This document shows positions 27,301-36,494 of a DNA stretch of 38,856 nt, one piece after another. How positions within the stretch are numbered: the stretch's first letter is position 1; the number at the start of each line of letters is the position of its first letter. The notes under the pieces were generated by a model. That model saw only the letters and a program-made list of their open reading frames with translations, was not told the DNA's origin and did not search any database. Both the position numbers and the translations under genes were made by a program. The stretch is taken from positions 1 through 38,856 of the forward strand of contig NBNH01000184.1 in NCBI GenBank assembly GCA_004379115.1, given 5' to 3'. Source of the stretch: Actinomycetales bacterium mxb001. Lineage in GTDB: Bacteria > Actinomycetota > Actinomycetes > S36-B12.

Positions 27301-27931
27301 GGCCGAGCGCGGACTCGCATTGCTCGGCAAGGTCAACCCGCTCGCGCTGGAGGAGTTCACCGCCCTCGAGGAGCGCCTGCGCTTCCTCACCGAGCAGGTC
27401 GAAGACCTCAAGCGCTCACGCCAGGACCTCATGGAGATCATCCGCGAGGTCGATGAGCGAGTCGAGCGCGTCTTCACCGAGGCCTACGAAGACACCGCCC
27501 GCGAGTTCGAGCGTGTCTTCGCCCGACTGTTCCCAGGGGGCGACGGCCGATTGGTCCTCACTGATCCCGACAGCATGCTCACCACGGGTGTCGACGTCGA
27601 GGCTCGCCCCCCGGGCAAGAAGGTCAAGCGGCTGTCCTTGCTCTCAGGAGGTGAGCGGTCGCTCACGGCCGTGGCCTTCCTGATCGCGCTGTTCAAGGCA
27701 CGCCCAAGCCCCTTCTACGTGCTCGACGAGGTCGAGGCCGCGCTTGACGACGTCAATCTCGGCCGCTTGATCGACGCGATCGATGAATTGCGCACGAGCT
27801 CGCAGCTCATCGTCGTCACCCACCAGAAGCGCACCATGGAGATCGCCGATGCGCTGTACGGCGTATCGATGCGTGGCGATGGCGTGACGCAGGTCGTCGG
27901 CCAGCGCCTTCGCGAAGCCGCGTCCGCCTAG
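24371..27931 (+). CDS. smc: Chromosome segregation protein SMC
   Basis: [51 protein letters not shown]...[43 protein letters not shown]. Confidence 0.98.
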   Translation: [1186 protein letters not shown]

Positions 27932-27967
27932 CGCCCGGCCCGTCGGCCGCCCTGAGAGGATCGCTCC

Positions 27968-29173
27968 GTGACCACGTTCCACTACCTCGCCATCGGCCTA
28001 GCGCTGCTTGTCGTCGTCGGCATCATCGTCGCCCTGATCGTCGGGCGGCGCGGTGAGCCCAAGGCCCCGCGACCCCGTCCGGGCATCGACTACGCCCCCG
28101 GCGTTGGCGACGACAACACGGTTCCGCGCGATACCCCGCGCCGTCCCATCGAGGAGGCCGTCGACTCGTCGGTCCTCGGCAGCACGGCCACCATCGAGGA
28201 GCCGTCGATCGCCGAACTCGAGGCGGTCTGGGAGGTCGAGGTCCCGGAGCCGGCCGCTGGTCGCTTCGTGCGGCTGCGCCGACGCCTTGCGCGCTCGCAG
28301 AATGCACTGGGCCGCGGACTGCTCTCGCTGCTGTCGCGCGACACGATCGACCAGGACACGTGGGACCAGATCGAGGAGACGCTGCTCACGGCCGATCTCG
28401 GGGTCCAGGCGACGACCGAGCTCATGGACCGGCTGCGCACGCGCGTGCGAGCTGAAGCCCCGCACGATGCGGAGGCGGCGCGCGCCCTGCTGCGCGACGA
28501 ACTCATCGGACTGGTCGATCCGAGCCTCGATCGCTCGCTGCGCACCACGCGCGATGGGGGACCCGCCGTGGTTCTAGTGGTGGGAGTCAACGGCACCGGA
28601 AAGACGACGACCACGGGCAAGCTCGGCCGCCTGCTCGTCGCCGACGGACGCGCCGTGGTCCTCGGTGCCGCCGACACCTTCCGTGCCGCCGCGGCAGAGC
28701 AATTGCAGACGTGGGGCGATCGAGTCGGCGCCGCCGTCGTGCGCGGACCGGAGGGCGGTGACCCGGCTGCGGTGGCCTACGACGCCGTGCGCATCGGCAC
28801 CGAGGCCGAGGTCGACACTGTCGTGATCGACACCGCCGGGCGCCTGCACACCAAGGTCGGACTCATGGACGAACTCGGCAAGGTCAAGCGGGTCATCGAG
28901 AAGCAGGGGCCGGTCGACGAGGTCCTGCTCGTCCTCGACGCCACGACTGGCCAGAACGGCCTCAACCAGGCGCGTGTCTTCGCTGAGGTCGTCGACGTGA
29001 CGGGCATCGTCTTGACCAAGCTCGATGGCACGGCCAAGGGCGGCATCGTCGTGGCGGTTCAGCGCGAGCTGGGTGTCCCGGTCAAGCTGGTCGGCCTGGG
29101 GGAGGGCCCCGACGACCTGGCTCCCTTCTCGGCCGATGAGTTCGTCGACGCGCTGCTGGCCGATCCGGCGTAA
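27968..29173 (+). CDS. ftsY: Signal recognition particle receptor FtsY
   Basis: N-terminal hydrophobic segment; VVLVVGVNGTGKTTTTGKLGRLL, LGAADTFRAAAAEQL, DTAGRLHTKVGLMDEL, TKLDGTAKGG. Confidence 0.97.
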   Translation: MTTFHYLAIGLALLVVVGIIVALIVGRRGEPKAPRPRPGIDYAPGVGDDNTVPRDTPRRPIEEAVDSSVLGSTATIEEPSIAELEAVWEVEVPEPAAGRFVRLRRRLARSQNALGRGLLSLLSRDTIDQDTWDQIEETLLTADLGVQATTELMDRLRTRVRAEAPHDAEAARALLRDELIGLVDPSLDRSLRTTRDGGPAVVLVVGVNGTGKTTTTGKLGRLLVADGRAVVLGAADTFRAAAAEQLQTWGDRVGAAVVRGPEGGDPAAVAYDAVRIGTEAEVDTVVIDTAGRLHTKVGLMDELGKVKRVIEKQGPVDEVLLVLDATTGQNGLNQARVFAEVVDVTGIVLTKLDGTAKGGIVVAVQRELGVPVKLVGLGEGPDDLAPFSADEFVDALLADPA

Positions 29174-29185
29174 CACCGCCGTAAC
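29170..29185. promoter_or_regulatory. Candidate GlnR-like half-site array GTAAC-N6-GTAAC upstream of amtB
   Basis: GTAAC (29170-29174) and GTAAC (29181-29185), 11-bp period. A GAAAC occurs at 29212-29216. Confidence 0.3.
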
Positions 29186-29326
29186 TCCCGGCGCCGATCC
29201 TTCACCGGCGCGAAACACGTCCCACCATCGCTCGCAACACGCCCCTCGCAGACTCCCGACCGGGTCGCATCCGGCGATCCGCGGGGTGCGGGGCGACACC
29301 CCTTCTCGATCGGAGGAGGAGGAAGG

Positions 29327-30658
29327 ATGGAGGGAATCGAGCTCAGCACCGGCGATACCGCGTGGGTGCTCATGGCCGCCGCGCTCGTCCTGCTGATGAC
29401 GCCCGGCGTCGCGTTCTTCTACGGCGGCATGGTGCGAGCCAAGGCCGTCCTCAACATGATGATGATGTCGTTCCTGGCCATCGGCATCGTCACCGTGCTG
29501 TGGGTGGCCTTCGGCTACTCCCTGGCCTTCGGCGACGGGGGCAACGGATTCATCGGAGACCTGTCCATCTCGGGACTCCAAGGTCTCGTGGGTCAGTTCG
29601 CCGTGAACGGCGGTGTCTACCCGATTCCCGCCCTTATCTTCGCGATGTTCCAGTTGATGTTCGCCGTGCTCACGGTGGCGCTCATCACCGGCGCCATCGC
29701 CGATCGCACGAAGTTCCTCGCGTGGGGCATCTTTGCCGCCGTCTGGGTGACGCTGGTGTACTTCCCGGTCGCCCACTGGGTCTTCGACTTTGGCAACGAG
29801 GAACTGGGCGGCTCCGGCGCGGGCTGGCTGACCACTCTCGGCGTCCTGGACTTCGCGGGCGGCACGGCGGTGCACATCAACGCCGGTGCGGCGGCCCTGG
29901 CGCTGGTGATCGTCATCGGCAAGAGGGTCGGCTTCGGCCGCGTACCGATGAAGCCGCACAGCCTGCCGTTCGTCGTCCTCGGTGCCTCCCTGCTGTTCTT
30001 CGGCTGGTTCGGCTTCAATGCCGGCTCAGCCCTCGGGGCCGGCCAGGTCGCCGCGCTCGCATTCACCAACACGATGGTGGCCACGGCAGCGGGGATCCTT
30101 GGCTGGCTGCTCGTCGAGAAACTGCGCGACGGCCACGCGACGAGCCTGGGCGCCGCCTCCGGTGCTGTCGCCGCGCTCGTGGCCATTACGCCCGCGTGCG
30201 CGTTCGTCGCGCCCTGGGGAGCGATCATCATCGGCCTGCTCGCGGGCGTCATCTGCGCCTTCGCGGTGACCTTGAAGTACCGACTCGGATACGACGACTC
30301 GCTCGACGTCGTCGGGGTTCACCTGGTCGGTGGCATCGTTGGCTGCCTCCTCATCGGCTTCTTCGCCACCACGGAGGTCAATGAGTTGGGCAAGGATGGA
30401 GTGCTCTACGGCGGAGGATGGGGACTCCTGGGCGTCCAGGCCCTCGGCGCCTTTGCCGTCATGGCCTACTCCTTCATCATCACCCTGATACTCGCGTTCA
30501 TCATCAAGGCCACCATCGGCCTGCGGATCAGCCGCGACGATGAGCTATCCGGCATCGACGTGGCCGCGCACGCGGAGTCGGCGTACGAACTTGGCGACTC
30601 AGGCGGCGGCGGGGTCTTTGCCGGCGTCGGGCACCACTCTCACGGAGAGGACAAGTAG
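29327..30658 (+). CDS. amtB: Ammonium transporter
   Basis: WVLMAAALVLLMTPGVAFFYGGMVRAKAVLNMMMMSF...GGTAVHINAGAAALALVI...GVHLVGGIVGCLLIG. SD GGAGGAGGAGG. Confidence 0.96.
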   Translation: MEGIELSTGDTAWVLMAAALVLLMTPGVAFFYGGMVRAKAVLNMMMMSFLAIGIVTVLWVAFGYSLAFGDGGNGFIGDLSISGLQGLVGQFAVNGGVYPIPALIFAMFQLMFAVLTVALITGAIADRTKFLAWGIFAAVWVTLVYFPVAHWVFDFGNEELGGSGAGWLTTLGVLDFAGGTAVHINAGAAALALVIVIGKRVGFGRVPMKPHSLPFVVLGASLLFFGWFGFNAGSALGAGQVAALAFTNTMVATAAGILGWLLVEKLRDGHATSLGAASGAVAALVAITPACAFVAPWGAIIIGLLAGVICAFAVTLKYRLGYDDSLDVVGVHLVGGIVGCLLIGFFATTEVNELGKDGVLYGGGWGLLGVQALGAFAVMAYSFIITLILAFIIKATIGLRISRDDELSGIDVAAHAESAYELGDSGGGGVFAGVGHHSHGEDK

Positions 30659-30997
<339 letters not shown>

Positions 30998-30999
30998 CC

Positions 31000-33333
31000 G
31001 TGCAGGCGACCGCCTATCGCGAGGCGCGCCGCGAGCTCCTGACCGATGAGGATCAGGTGTCGCTCGCGGCGCGTCGTCGCGCGCTCTCCGACCTCACCGA
31101 CGCATGGCTATCCGATGTCTTCGACGCATCCGGGGCGGCAGCTGCTGGCTGCGCGCTGGTGGCCGTCGGCGGATACGGCCGTGCCGAGCTGACACCCGGT
31201 AGTGATCTCGATCTTCTCCTGCTCGTGCCTGACCGGGCCGAGTCATCAATCGGCGACGTGGCCGATCGCCTGTGGTACCCCATCTGGGACTCGGGCGTGC
31301 GCGTCGACCACAGCGTGCGCACGCTGCCGCATGCCCGTCGCATGGCGGCCAACGACCTACGGGTCATGCTCGGGCTACTCGACCTGCGATGTGTTGCGGG
31401 CGACGACGACATCGCCCAGCGCCTGCGCTCGTCGATCCTGGGCGATTGGCGTGGCCTTGCGGTGCGTCGCCTGTCTGACCTTCGTGACACCGTCAACGCA
31501 CGACGTGCGCGCCACGGAGACCTGGCCGACCTCATCGAACCCGACCTCAAGGAGTCATTCGGGGGGCTGCGCGATGTCACCGTGCTGCGTGCCGTCGCGG
31601 CGTCCTGGCTGACGGATGTGCCGCACCAGGGCCTCGATGCCGCTCACGAGCAACTGCTCGACGTGCGCGATGCCCTGCACGAGGGGGCCGTGAGCGCCGA
31701 TCGCCGGCCAACCGATGTGCTGCGCCTCCAAGACCAGGACCGCGTGGCTGAACGCCTCGGCCTGGGCGATGCCGACGATCTGCTGCGACGCGTATCCGAT
31801 GCTGCTCGCGTCGTGTCCTATGCCTCGGACATCACCTGGCATCGCGTGGCTCGATTGACTCGCGAGAGCGGTCCGCGAGTGTTTCGCCGCCGGATGCGGC
31901 GTTCGGGCCCCGAGCGAACGCCGCTGGCCGATGGCGTCGTCGTGCATGACGGCGAGGTCGTGCTCGCTGCCGAAGCCCGACCCGACCGCGATCCCGTCCT
32001 CATGCTGCGGGTGGCGGCCGCGGCTGCGCAGGCCGGCCTGCCCATCTCTCCCTCGGCCATCCATCGCTTGGCCGAGGAGACGGCACCCATGCCCGTGCCG
32101 TGGCCCGACGACGCGCGCGATGCGCTCGTGTCGCTCCTGGGATCGGGGCCCGCGCTCGTCCCGGTGTGGGAGGCACTGGATCGCGTGGGCCTTGTCGAGC
32201 GCCTCATCCCCGAGTGGGGCCCGGTGCGCGGTGCGCCACAGCGCAACCCCCTGCATGTCTACCGCGTTGACCGGCACCTCATCGAGACGGCAGCAAACGC
32301 TGGTGAGCGCGTGCGCCGCGTCGAGCGACCCGACCTGCTGCTCGTCGGAGCCCTGCTGCACGACATCGGCAAGGGGCGTCCGGGGGATCACACCGAGGTT
32401 GGGGTGCGCATCATCGACGACCTCGCGCCCCGGTTGGGCTTCAACGCCGACGACACCGCGGTGCTGACGTCGCTGGTTCAGTACCACCTGCTGCTGCCCG
32501 AGGTGGCGACGCGGCGCGACCTCGACGACCCGGTGACCATCGAGACGGTGGCGCAGGCCGTCGGATCGCGGCGCACCCTGGATCTCCTGCATGCGCTCAC
32601 CGAGTCCGACGCGCTGGCCACCGGCCCGGCGGCCTGGAGCGAGTGGAAGGCCGCCCTCATCGATGACCTGGTGGGTCGCACGCGTGCGAGCCTCGCGGGC
32701 GAGGCTGTGCCAGCCGAGCCGCAGGTCGCGTCCGCACACTCCGATCTGGTGAGCGCCCCGGGCCTCCAGGTGCGCATGACTCCCGGTTCGGCGGCGACCC
32801 AGGTCGTGGTCGCCGCCGACGATCGACCCGGGCTGCTCGCCGACATTGCCGGCGTTCTCGCACTCAATCGGCTCGAGGTCCGCTCCGCCGATACCCAGAC
32901 CGTGGGCGACCGCGCGGTGAGTTCCTGGGTGGTCCATCCGCTGTACGGCGATCCGCCCACCCAGGAGCAGGTGTGGCACGACCTTCAGCGCGCCTTCGCC
33001 GGTGGCATCGACGTTGCCGCCAAGTTGGCCGCCCGCCAGCAGCCCCCGCGCACGACGAGTGCTCCTGCCCGCGTTGACTTCATCACCGGGGCGGCGTCGT
33101 CAGCCGACGTGCTCGAGGTGCGCGCACATGATGAGCCAGGACTCCTGCATCGTCTCGGTACCGCCGTGACGCAGGCGGGCGCCTTCATCACGGCTGCGCG
33201 CGTAGCGACCCTGGGCTCCGAGGTGGTCGATGTGTTCTACGTACGCCGATCGGATGGACGCAGGCTCGAGGCGGTTGATCGTGCGCGCATCGTGGCGACG
33301 GTGCTCGACGCCCTGGCGCCCGGCTCCCATTAG
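31000..33333 (+). CDS. glnD: PII uridylyl/adenylyl-transferase GlnD
   Basis: GGYGRAELTPGSDLDLLLL nucleotidyltransferase, LLHDIGKGRPGDHTEVG HD domain, two C-terminal ACT-like domains. Confidence 0.95.
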   Translation: MQATAYREARRELLTDEDQVSLAARRRALSDLTDAWLSDVFDASGAAAAGCALVAVGGYGRAELTPGSDLDLLLLVPDRAESSIGDVADRLWYPIWDSGVRVDHSVRTLPHARRMAANDLRVMLGLLDLRCVAGDDDIAQRLRSSILGDWRGLAVRRLSDLRDTVNARRARHGDLADLIEPDLKESFGGLRDVTVLRAVAASWLTDVPHQGLDAAHEQLLDVRDALHEGAVSADRRPTDVLRLQDQDRVAERLGLGDADDLLRRVSDAARVVSYASDITWHRVARLTRESGPRVFRRRMRRSGPERTPLADGVVVHDGEVVLAAEARPDRDPVLMLRVAAAAAQAGLPISPSAIHRLAEETAPMPVPWPDDARDALVSLLGSGPALVPVWEALDRVGLVERLIPEWGPVRGAPQRNPLHVYRVDRHLIETAANAGERVRRVERPDLLLVGALLHDIGKGRPGDHTEVGVRIIDDLAPRLGFNADDTAVLTSLVQYHLLLPEVATRRDLDDPVTIETVAQAVGSRRTLDLLHALTESDALATGPAAWSEWKAALIDDLVGRTRASLAGEAVPAEPQVASAHSDLVSAPGLQVRMTPGSAATQVVVAADDRPGLLADIAGVLALNRLEVRSADTQTVGDRAVSSWVVHPLYGDPPTQEQVWHDLQRAFAGGIDVAAKLAARQQPPRTTSAPARVDFITGAASSADVLEVRAHDEPGLLHRLGTAVTQAGAFITAARVATLGSEVVDVFYVRRSDGRRLEAVDRARIVATVLDALAPGSH

Positions 33334-33377
33334 TCTGTCGGGGTGCCCGGGCTCCCGGGCCCCGATCCGAGGACACG

Positions 33378-34922
33378 ATGTTCGCCAGCCTGTCTGACCG
33401 CCTCTCGGCGACCTTCCGCAACCTGCGTGGCAAGGGGCGCCTGTCCGAGGCGGACATCGACGAGACGGTCCGCGAGATCCGCATCGCCCTGCTTGACGCC
33501 GACGTCGCGCTGCCTGTCGTGCGCGAGTTCTGCGCCGCGGTCAAGGAGCGGGCGATGTCCGCCGAGGTCAGCGGCGCGCTTAACCCGGCTCAGCAGGTCG
33601 TCAAGATCGTCCACGAGCAGTTGGTCACCATCCTCGGCGGCGAGACCCGGCGCCTGCGCTTCGCCAAGAACCCGCCCACCGTCATCCTGCTCGCCGGCCT
33701 GCAGGGCGCGGGCAAGACGACGCTCGCGGGCAAGCTTGCCCGCCACCTGCGCGAGCAGGGCCATGCGCCCATGCTCGTCGCCGCCGACCTGCAGCGCCCC
33801 AACGCCGTCGACCAGTTGCGCATCGTCGGCGAGCGTGCGGGCGTCCCCGTCTTCGCCCCGGAGCCGGGCAACGGCGTGGGCGATCCGGTGGTCGTCGCAC
33901 GCGATGCGGTCCAGCGCGCGAGCATCGATCTTCGCGACATCGTCATCGTCGACACCGCCGGACGCCTCGCCATCGACGCAGAACTGATGCAGCAGCTGCG
34001 TGACGTGCGCGAGGCTGTCAATCCCGACGAGATCCTGCTGGTCGTCGACGCGATGATCGGCCAGGACGCCGTACGCACCGCCGAGGAGTTCGAGTCCGGC
34101 GTGGGCTTCGACGGAGTCGTCCTCACCAAGCTCGATGGGGATGCCCGCGGCGGTGCTGCGCTGTCGATCGTGTCCGTGACCGGGCGCCCGATCCTCTTCG
34201 CGTCGACAGGGGAGAAGCTCGAGGACTTCGAGGCCTTCCACCCCGATCGCATGGCCTCCCGCATCCTCGACATGGGCGATGTGCTCACCCTCATCGAGCA
34301 GGCCGAGCGGGCGTTCGATGCCGACGAGGCCGAGCGCATGGCGCGCAAGGTCTCGCAGGGCGAAGACTTCACGCTCGAGGATTTCCTCGGTCAGATGCAG
34401 GCCGTCAAGAAGATGGGCTCGCTCGGCAAGATCCTCGGGATGCTGCCGGGCATGGGCGACATGAAGGCCCAGCTCGACCAGGTCGACGACAAGGACCTCG
34501 ATCGCGTGGCCGCGATCATCCAGTCGATGACGCCGCAGGAGCGGCAGGACCCCAAGATCCTCAACGGTTCACGACGCGCGCGCATCGCGCGCGGCTCGGG
34601 CACGCAGGTCAGCGACGTCAACGGTCTGGTCGAGCGCTTCGGCGAGGCGCAGAAGATGATGCGTCAGATGCGCGGTGGCAAGGGCATGCCCGCGATGCCG
34701 GGGATGCCCGGCTTCGGGGCCGGCGGCGGCAAGAAGTCGAAGGGTCGCTCGGGCAAGGCTCCGGCCAAGCCCAAGAAGGGGCGAAGCGGCAATCCGGCCA
34801 AGCGGGCGGCGGAGGAACGCGATGCGCTGACACGTGCAAGCGAGGCGCCGGCTCCCACGCCAGCCGGGGCCGCCGACTTCGAGCTTCCCGACGACGTGAA
34901 GAAGCTCCTGGGCGGGTCCTAG
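33378..34922 (+). CDS. ffh: Signal recognition particle protein Ffh
   Basis: MFASLSDRLSATFRNLRGKGRLSEADIDETVREIRIALLDADVAL...LLAGLQGAGKTTLAGKLARHL...M-rich MMRQMRGGKGMPAMPGMPG. Confidence 0.97.
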   Translation: MFASLSDRLSATFRNLRGKGRLSEADIDETVREIRIALLDADVALPVVREFCAAVKERAMSAEVSGALNPAQQVVKIVHEQLVTILGGETRRLRFAKNPPTVILLAGLQGAGKTTLAGKLARHLREQGHAPMLVAADLQRPNAVDQLRIVGERAGVPVFAPEPGNGVGDPVVVARDAVQRASIDLRDIVIVDTAGRLAIDAELMQQLRDVREAVNPDEILLVVDAMIGQDAVRTAEEFESGVGFDGVVLTKLDGDARGGAALSIVSVTGRPILFASTGEKLEDFEAFHPDRMASRILDMGDVLTLIEQAERAFDADEAERMARKVSQGEDFTLEDFLGQMQAVKKMGSLGKILGMLPGMGDMKAQLDQVDDKDLDRVAAIIQSMTPQERQDPKILNGSRRARIARGSGTQVSDVNGLVERFGEAQKMMRQMRGGKGMPAMPGMPGFGAGGGKKSKGRSGKAPAKPKKGRSGNPAKRAAEERDALTRASEAPAPTPAGAADFELPDDVKKLLGGS

Positions 34923-35054
34923 GGGCTGATTCGCCCGATCCGGCCCCCCTCTGGCAGACTTCCCCGTGCTGTACGCGGCTCAGGGACCCTCTCAACCCGA
35001 AGGCGGCGTACCCGCCGGGACCGGCGGCGACGCACCCCACGCGACGCCCAGGAC

Positions 35055-35077
35055 CCACCCTGACCACCTTCGGGTGG
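35055..35077 (+). promoter_or_regulatory. rpsP leader with UUCG-tetraloop hairpin and an overlapping alternative pairing
   Basis: CCACC-TTCG-GGTGG (35064-35077). The upstream CCACCC can pair with the same GGGTGG. Confidence 0.5.
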
Positions 35078-35103
35078 CCGAATCGAATGGAGCAGTGCCG
35101 GCC

Positions 35104-35727
35104 GTGGCCGTCAAGATCAAGTTGAAGCGCGTGGGCAAGATCCACGCCCCCCAGTACCGCGTCATCGTCGCCGACTCGCGCACCAAGCGCGACGGTCGTG
35201 CCATCGAGGAGATCGGTCTCTACCAGCCCATGCTGGACCCGAGCCTCATCGAGATCGACTCCGAGCGTGCCCAGTACTGGCTCAAGGTCGGCGCTCAGCC
35301 CACCGAGGCCGTGCTCGTGCTGCTGAAGATCACCGGAGATTGGCAGAAGTTCAAGGGCCTTCCCGGACAGGAAGGCACCTTGAAGGTTGCCGCTCCCAAG
35401 GCATCGAAGGTCGTGGCCTACGAGGCTGCGGTCAAGGAAGCTGCCGACGAGCCCAAGACGCCGGCACCGCGCAAGGTCGCTGAGAAGGTGGCCGACGCCG
35501 CTGTCGCCGAGGCCGTGGCTGTTGCCGCCGCTGACGCTGCCGTGCTTGCCGAGGCTGAGGCCATCGTCGAGATCGCGGAGGCCAACGCCGGAGAGATCCC
35601 CGCCGCGCAGGCTGAGGCGGCGGTCGAGGCTGCCGTCGAGGCTGACGTGGTCGCCGATGCTGCTGCCGCCGTGGCCGACGAGGCCGTCGCCGAGGCTGTC
35701 GAGGCCGTCGAGTCCGAGGGCTCCTGA
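35104..35727 (+). CDS. rpsP: 30S ribosomal protein bS16 with long Ala/Glu/Val-rich C-terminal extension
   Basis: [42 protein letters not shown]..., then more than 100 aa of low-complexity tail. Confidence 0.95.
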   Translation: MAVKIKLKRVGKIHAPQYRVIVADSRTKRDGRAIEEIGLYQPMLDPSLIEIDSERAQYWLKVGAQPTEAVLVLLKITGDWQKFKGLPGQEGTLKVAAPKASKVVAYEAAVKEAADEPKTPAPRKVAEKVADAAVAEAVAVAAADAAVLAEAEAIVEIAEANAGEIPAAQAEAAVEAAVEADVVADAAAAVADEAVAEAVEAVESEGS

Positions 35728-35728
35728 C

Positions 35729-35968
35729 GTGATCGATGAGGCCCTGGGCCACCTCGTCCGCGGGATCGTCGACAACCCCGAGGATGTCGACGTGCGCGAG
35801 CGCACCGGCCGTCGAGGTCGTTCGCTCGAGGTGCGCGTCAACCCCGAGGACATGGGTCGAGTGATCGGACGCTCCGGGCGTACGGCTACGGCGCTGCGTA
35901 CCGTGGTGTCGGCCATCTCGCCCGAGCGCCATATTCGCATCGATTTCCTCGACGTCGACGAACGCTGA
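35729..35968 (+). CDS. khpA: KH-domain RNA-binding protein (KhpA-type)
   Basis: MIDEALGHLVRGIVDNPEDVDVRERTGRRGRSLEVRVNPEDMGRVIGRSGRTATALRTVVSA (GRVIGRSGRTA). Confidence 0.93.
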   Translation: MIDEALGHLVRGIVDNPEDVDVRERTGRRGRSLEVRVNPEDMGRVIGRSGRTATALRTVVSAISPERHIRIDFLDVDER

Positions 35969-35975
35969 CCTTCCC

Positions 35976-36494
35976 GTGCGCGTGGTGGTCGCTCGGATCG
36001 GGCGAGCACTCGGTGTGCGGGGCGACGTCCTCATCGACTCTCGCACCGACGAGCCCGAACGCCGGTTCGTGCCGGGTGCGCCGCTGCTGATCGCGGACTC
36101 TGACCGCGTGCTCTTCATCGAATCGGTCCGCCCGCATGGCAATCGCCTGTGCCTGCACTTCCAGGACATCGACGATCGCACGGCCGCGGAGGAACTCACG
36201 GGCCTGCTGCTCGAGGTCGAGCGCGCGCCAGGGGAGCGACCCGAGGGGCCCGACGAGTACTACGACGACGACCTGCTCGGCCTGGCTGCGGTTACCGAGG
36301 ATGGCGCCCCGATCGGCACGGTCACCGAGGTCCTCCACCTGCCCGCGCAGGATGTCCTGGCCGTGCGCGCGGCCGACGACCGCGAGATCCTCGTCCCCTT
36401 CGTCAGCGAGATCGTGCCCGAGGTCGATCTCGATGCCGGCCGCGTGATCGTGCGGCCACCGGAGGGGCTGCTCGACATCGAGGACCGGCCATGA
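35976..36494 (+). CDS. rimM: Ribosome maturation factor RimM
   Basis: [25 protein letters not shown]...[36 protein letters not shown]...[21 protein letters not shown]. Confidence 0.94.
   Translation: MRVVVARIGRALGVRGDVLIDSRTDEPERRFVPGAPLLIADSDRVLFIESVRPHGNRLCLHFQDIDDRTAAEELTGLLLEVERAPGERPEGPDEYYDDDLLGLAAVTEDGAPIGTVTEVLHLPAQDVLAVRAADDREILVPFVSEIVPEVDLDAGRVIVRPPEGLLDIEDRP

Noticed and set aside
28574-29959. 461-aa minus-strand ORF across ftsY and amtB
   Set aside because: Spans two well-supported plus-strand genes and their intergenic region; composition typical of antisense GC-rich frames.
31555-32979. 474-aa minus-strand ORF opposite glnD
   Set aside because: Codon-complement artefact of high GC3; GlnD motifs are on the plus strand.
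33343-33987. 214-aa plus-strand ORF overlapping ffh in another frame
   Set aside because: Overlaps the conserved Ffh N-domain out of frame; Ser/Arg/Ala-rich frame-shifted translation. Kept only as a possible non-productive upstream initiation site.
34966-35103. In-frame upstream GTG extending rpsP to 253 aa
   Set aside because: bS16 canonically begins M-A-V-K-I. The upstream stretch is low-conservation-looking, hairpin-rich and more likely leader RNA, though a CAGACT element sits nearby.
34618-36009. 463-aa minus-strand ORF with Gly/Ser/Leu-rich repeats
   Set aside because: It is the antisense of the bS16 low-complexity tail and the end of ffh; no start signal or domain.
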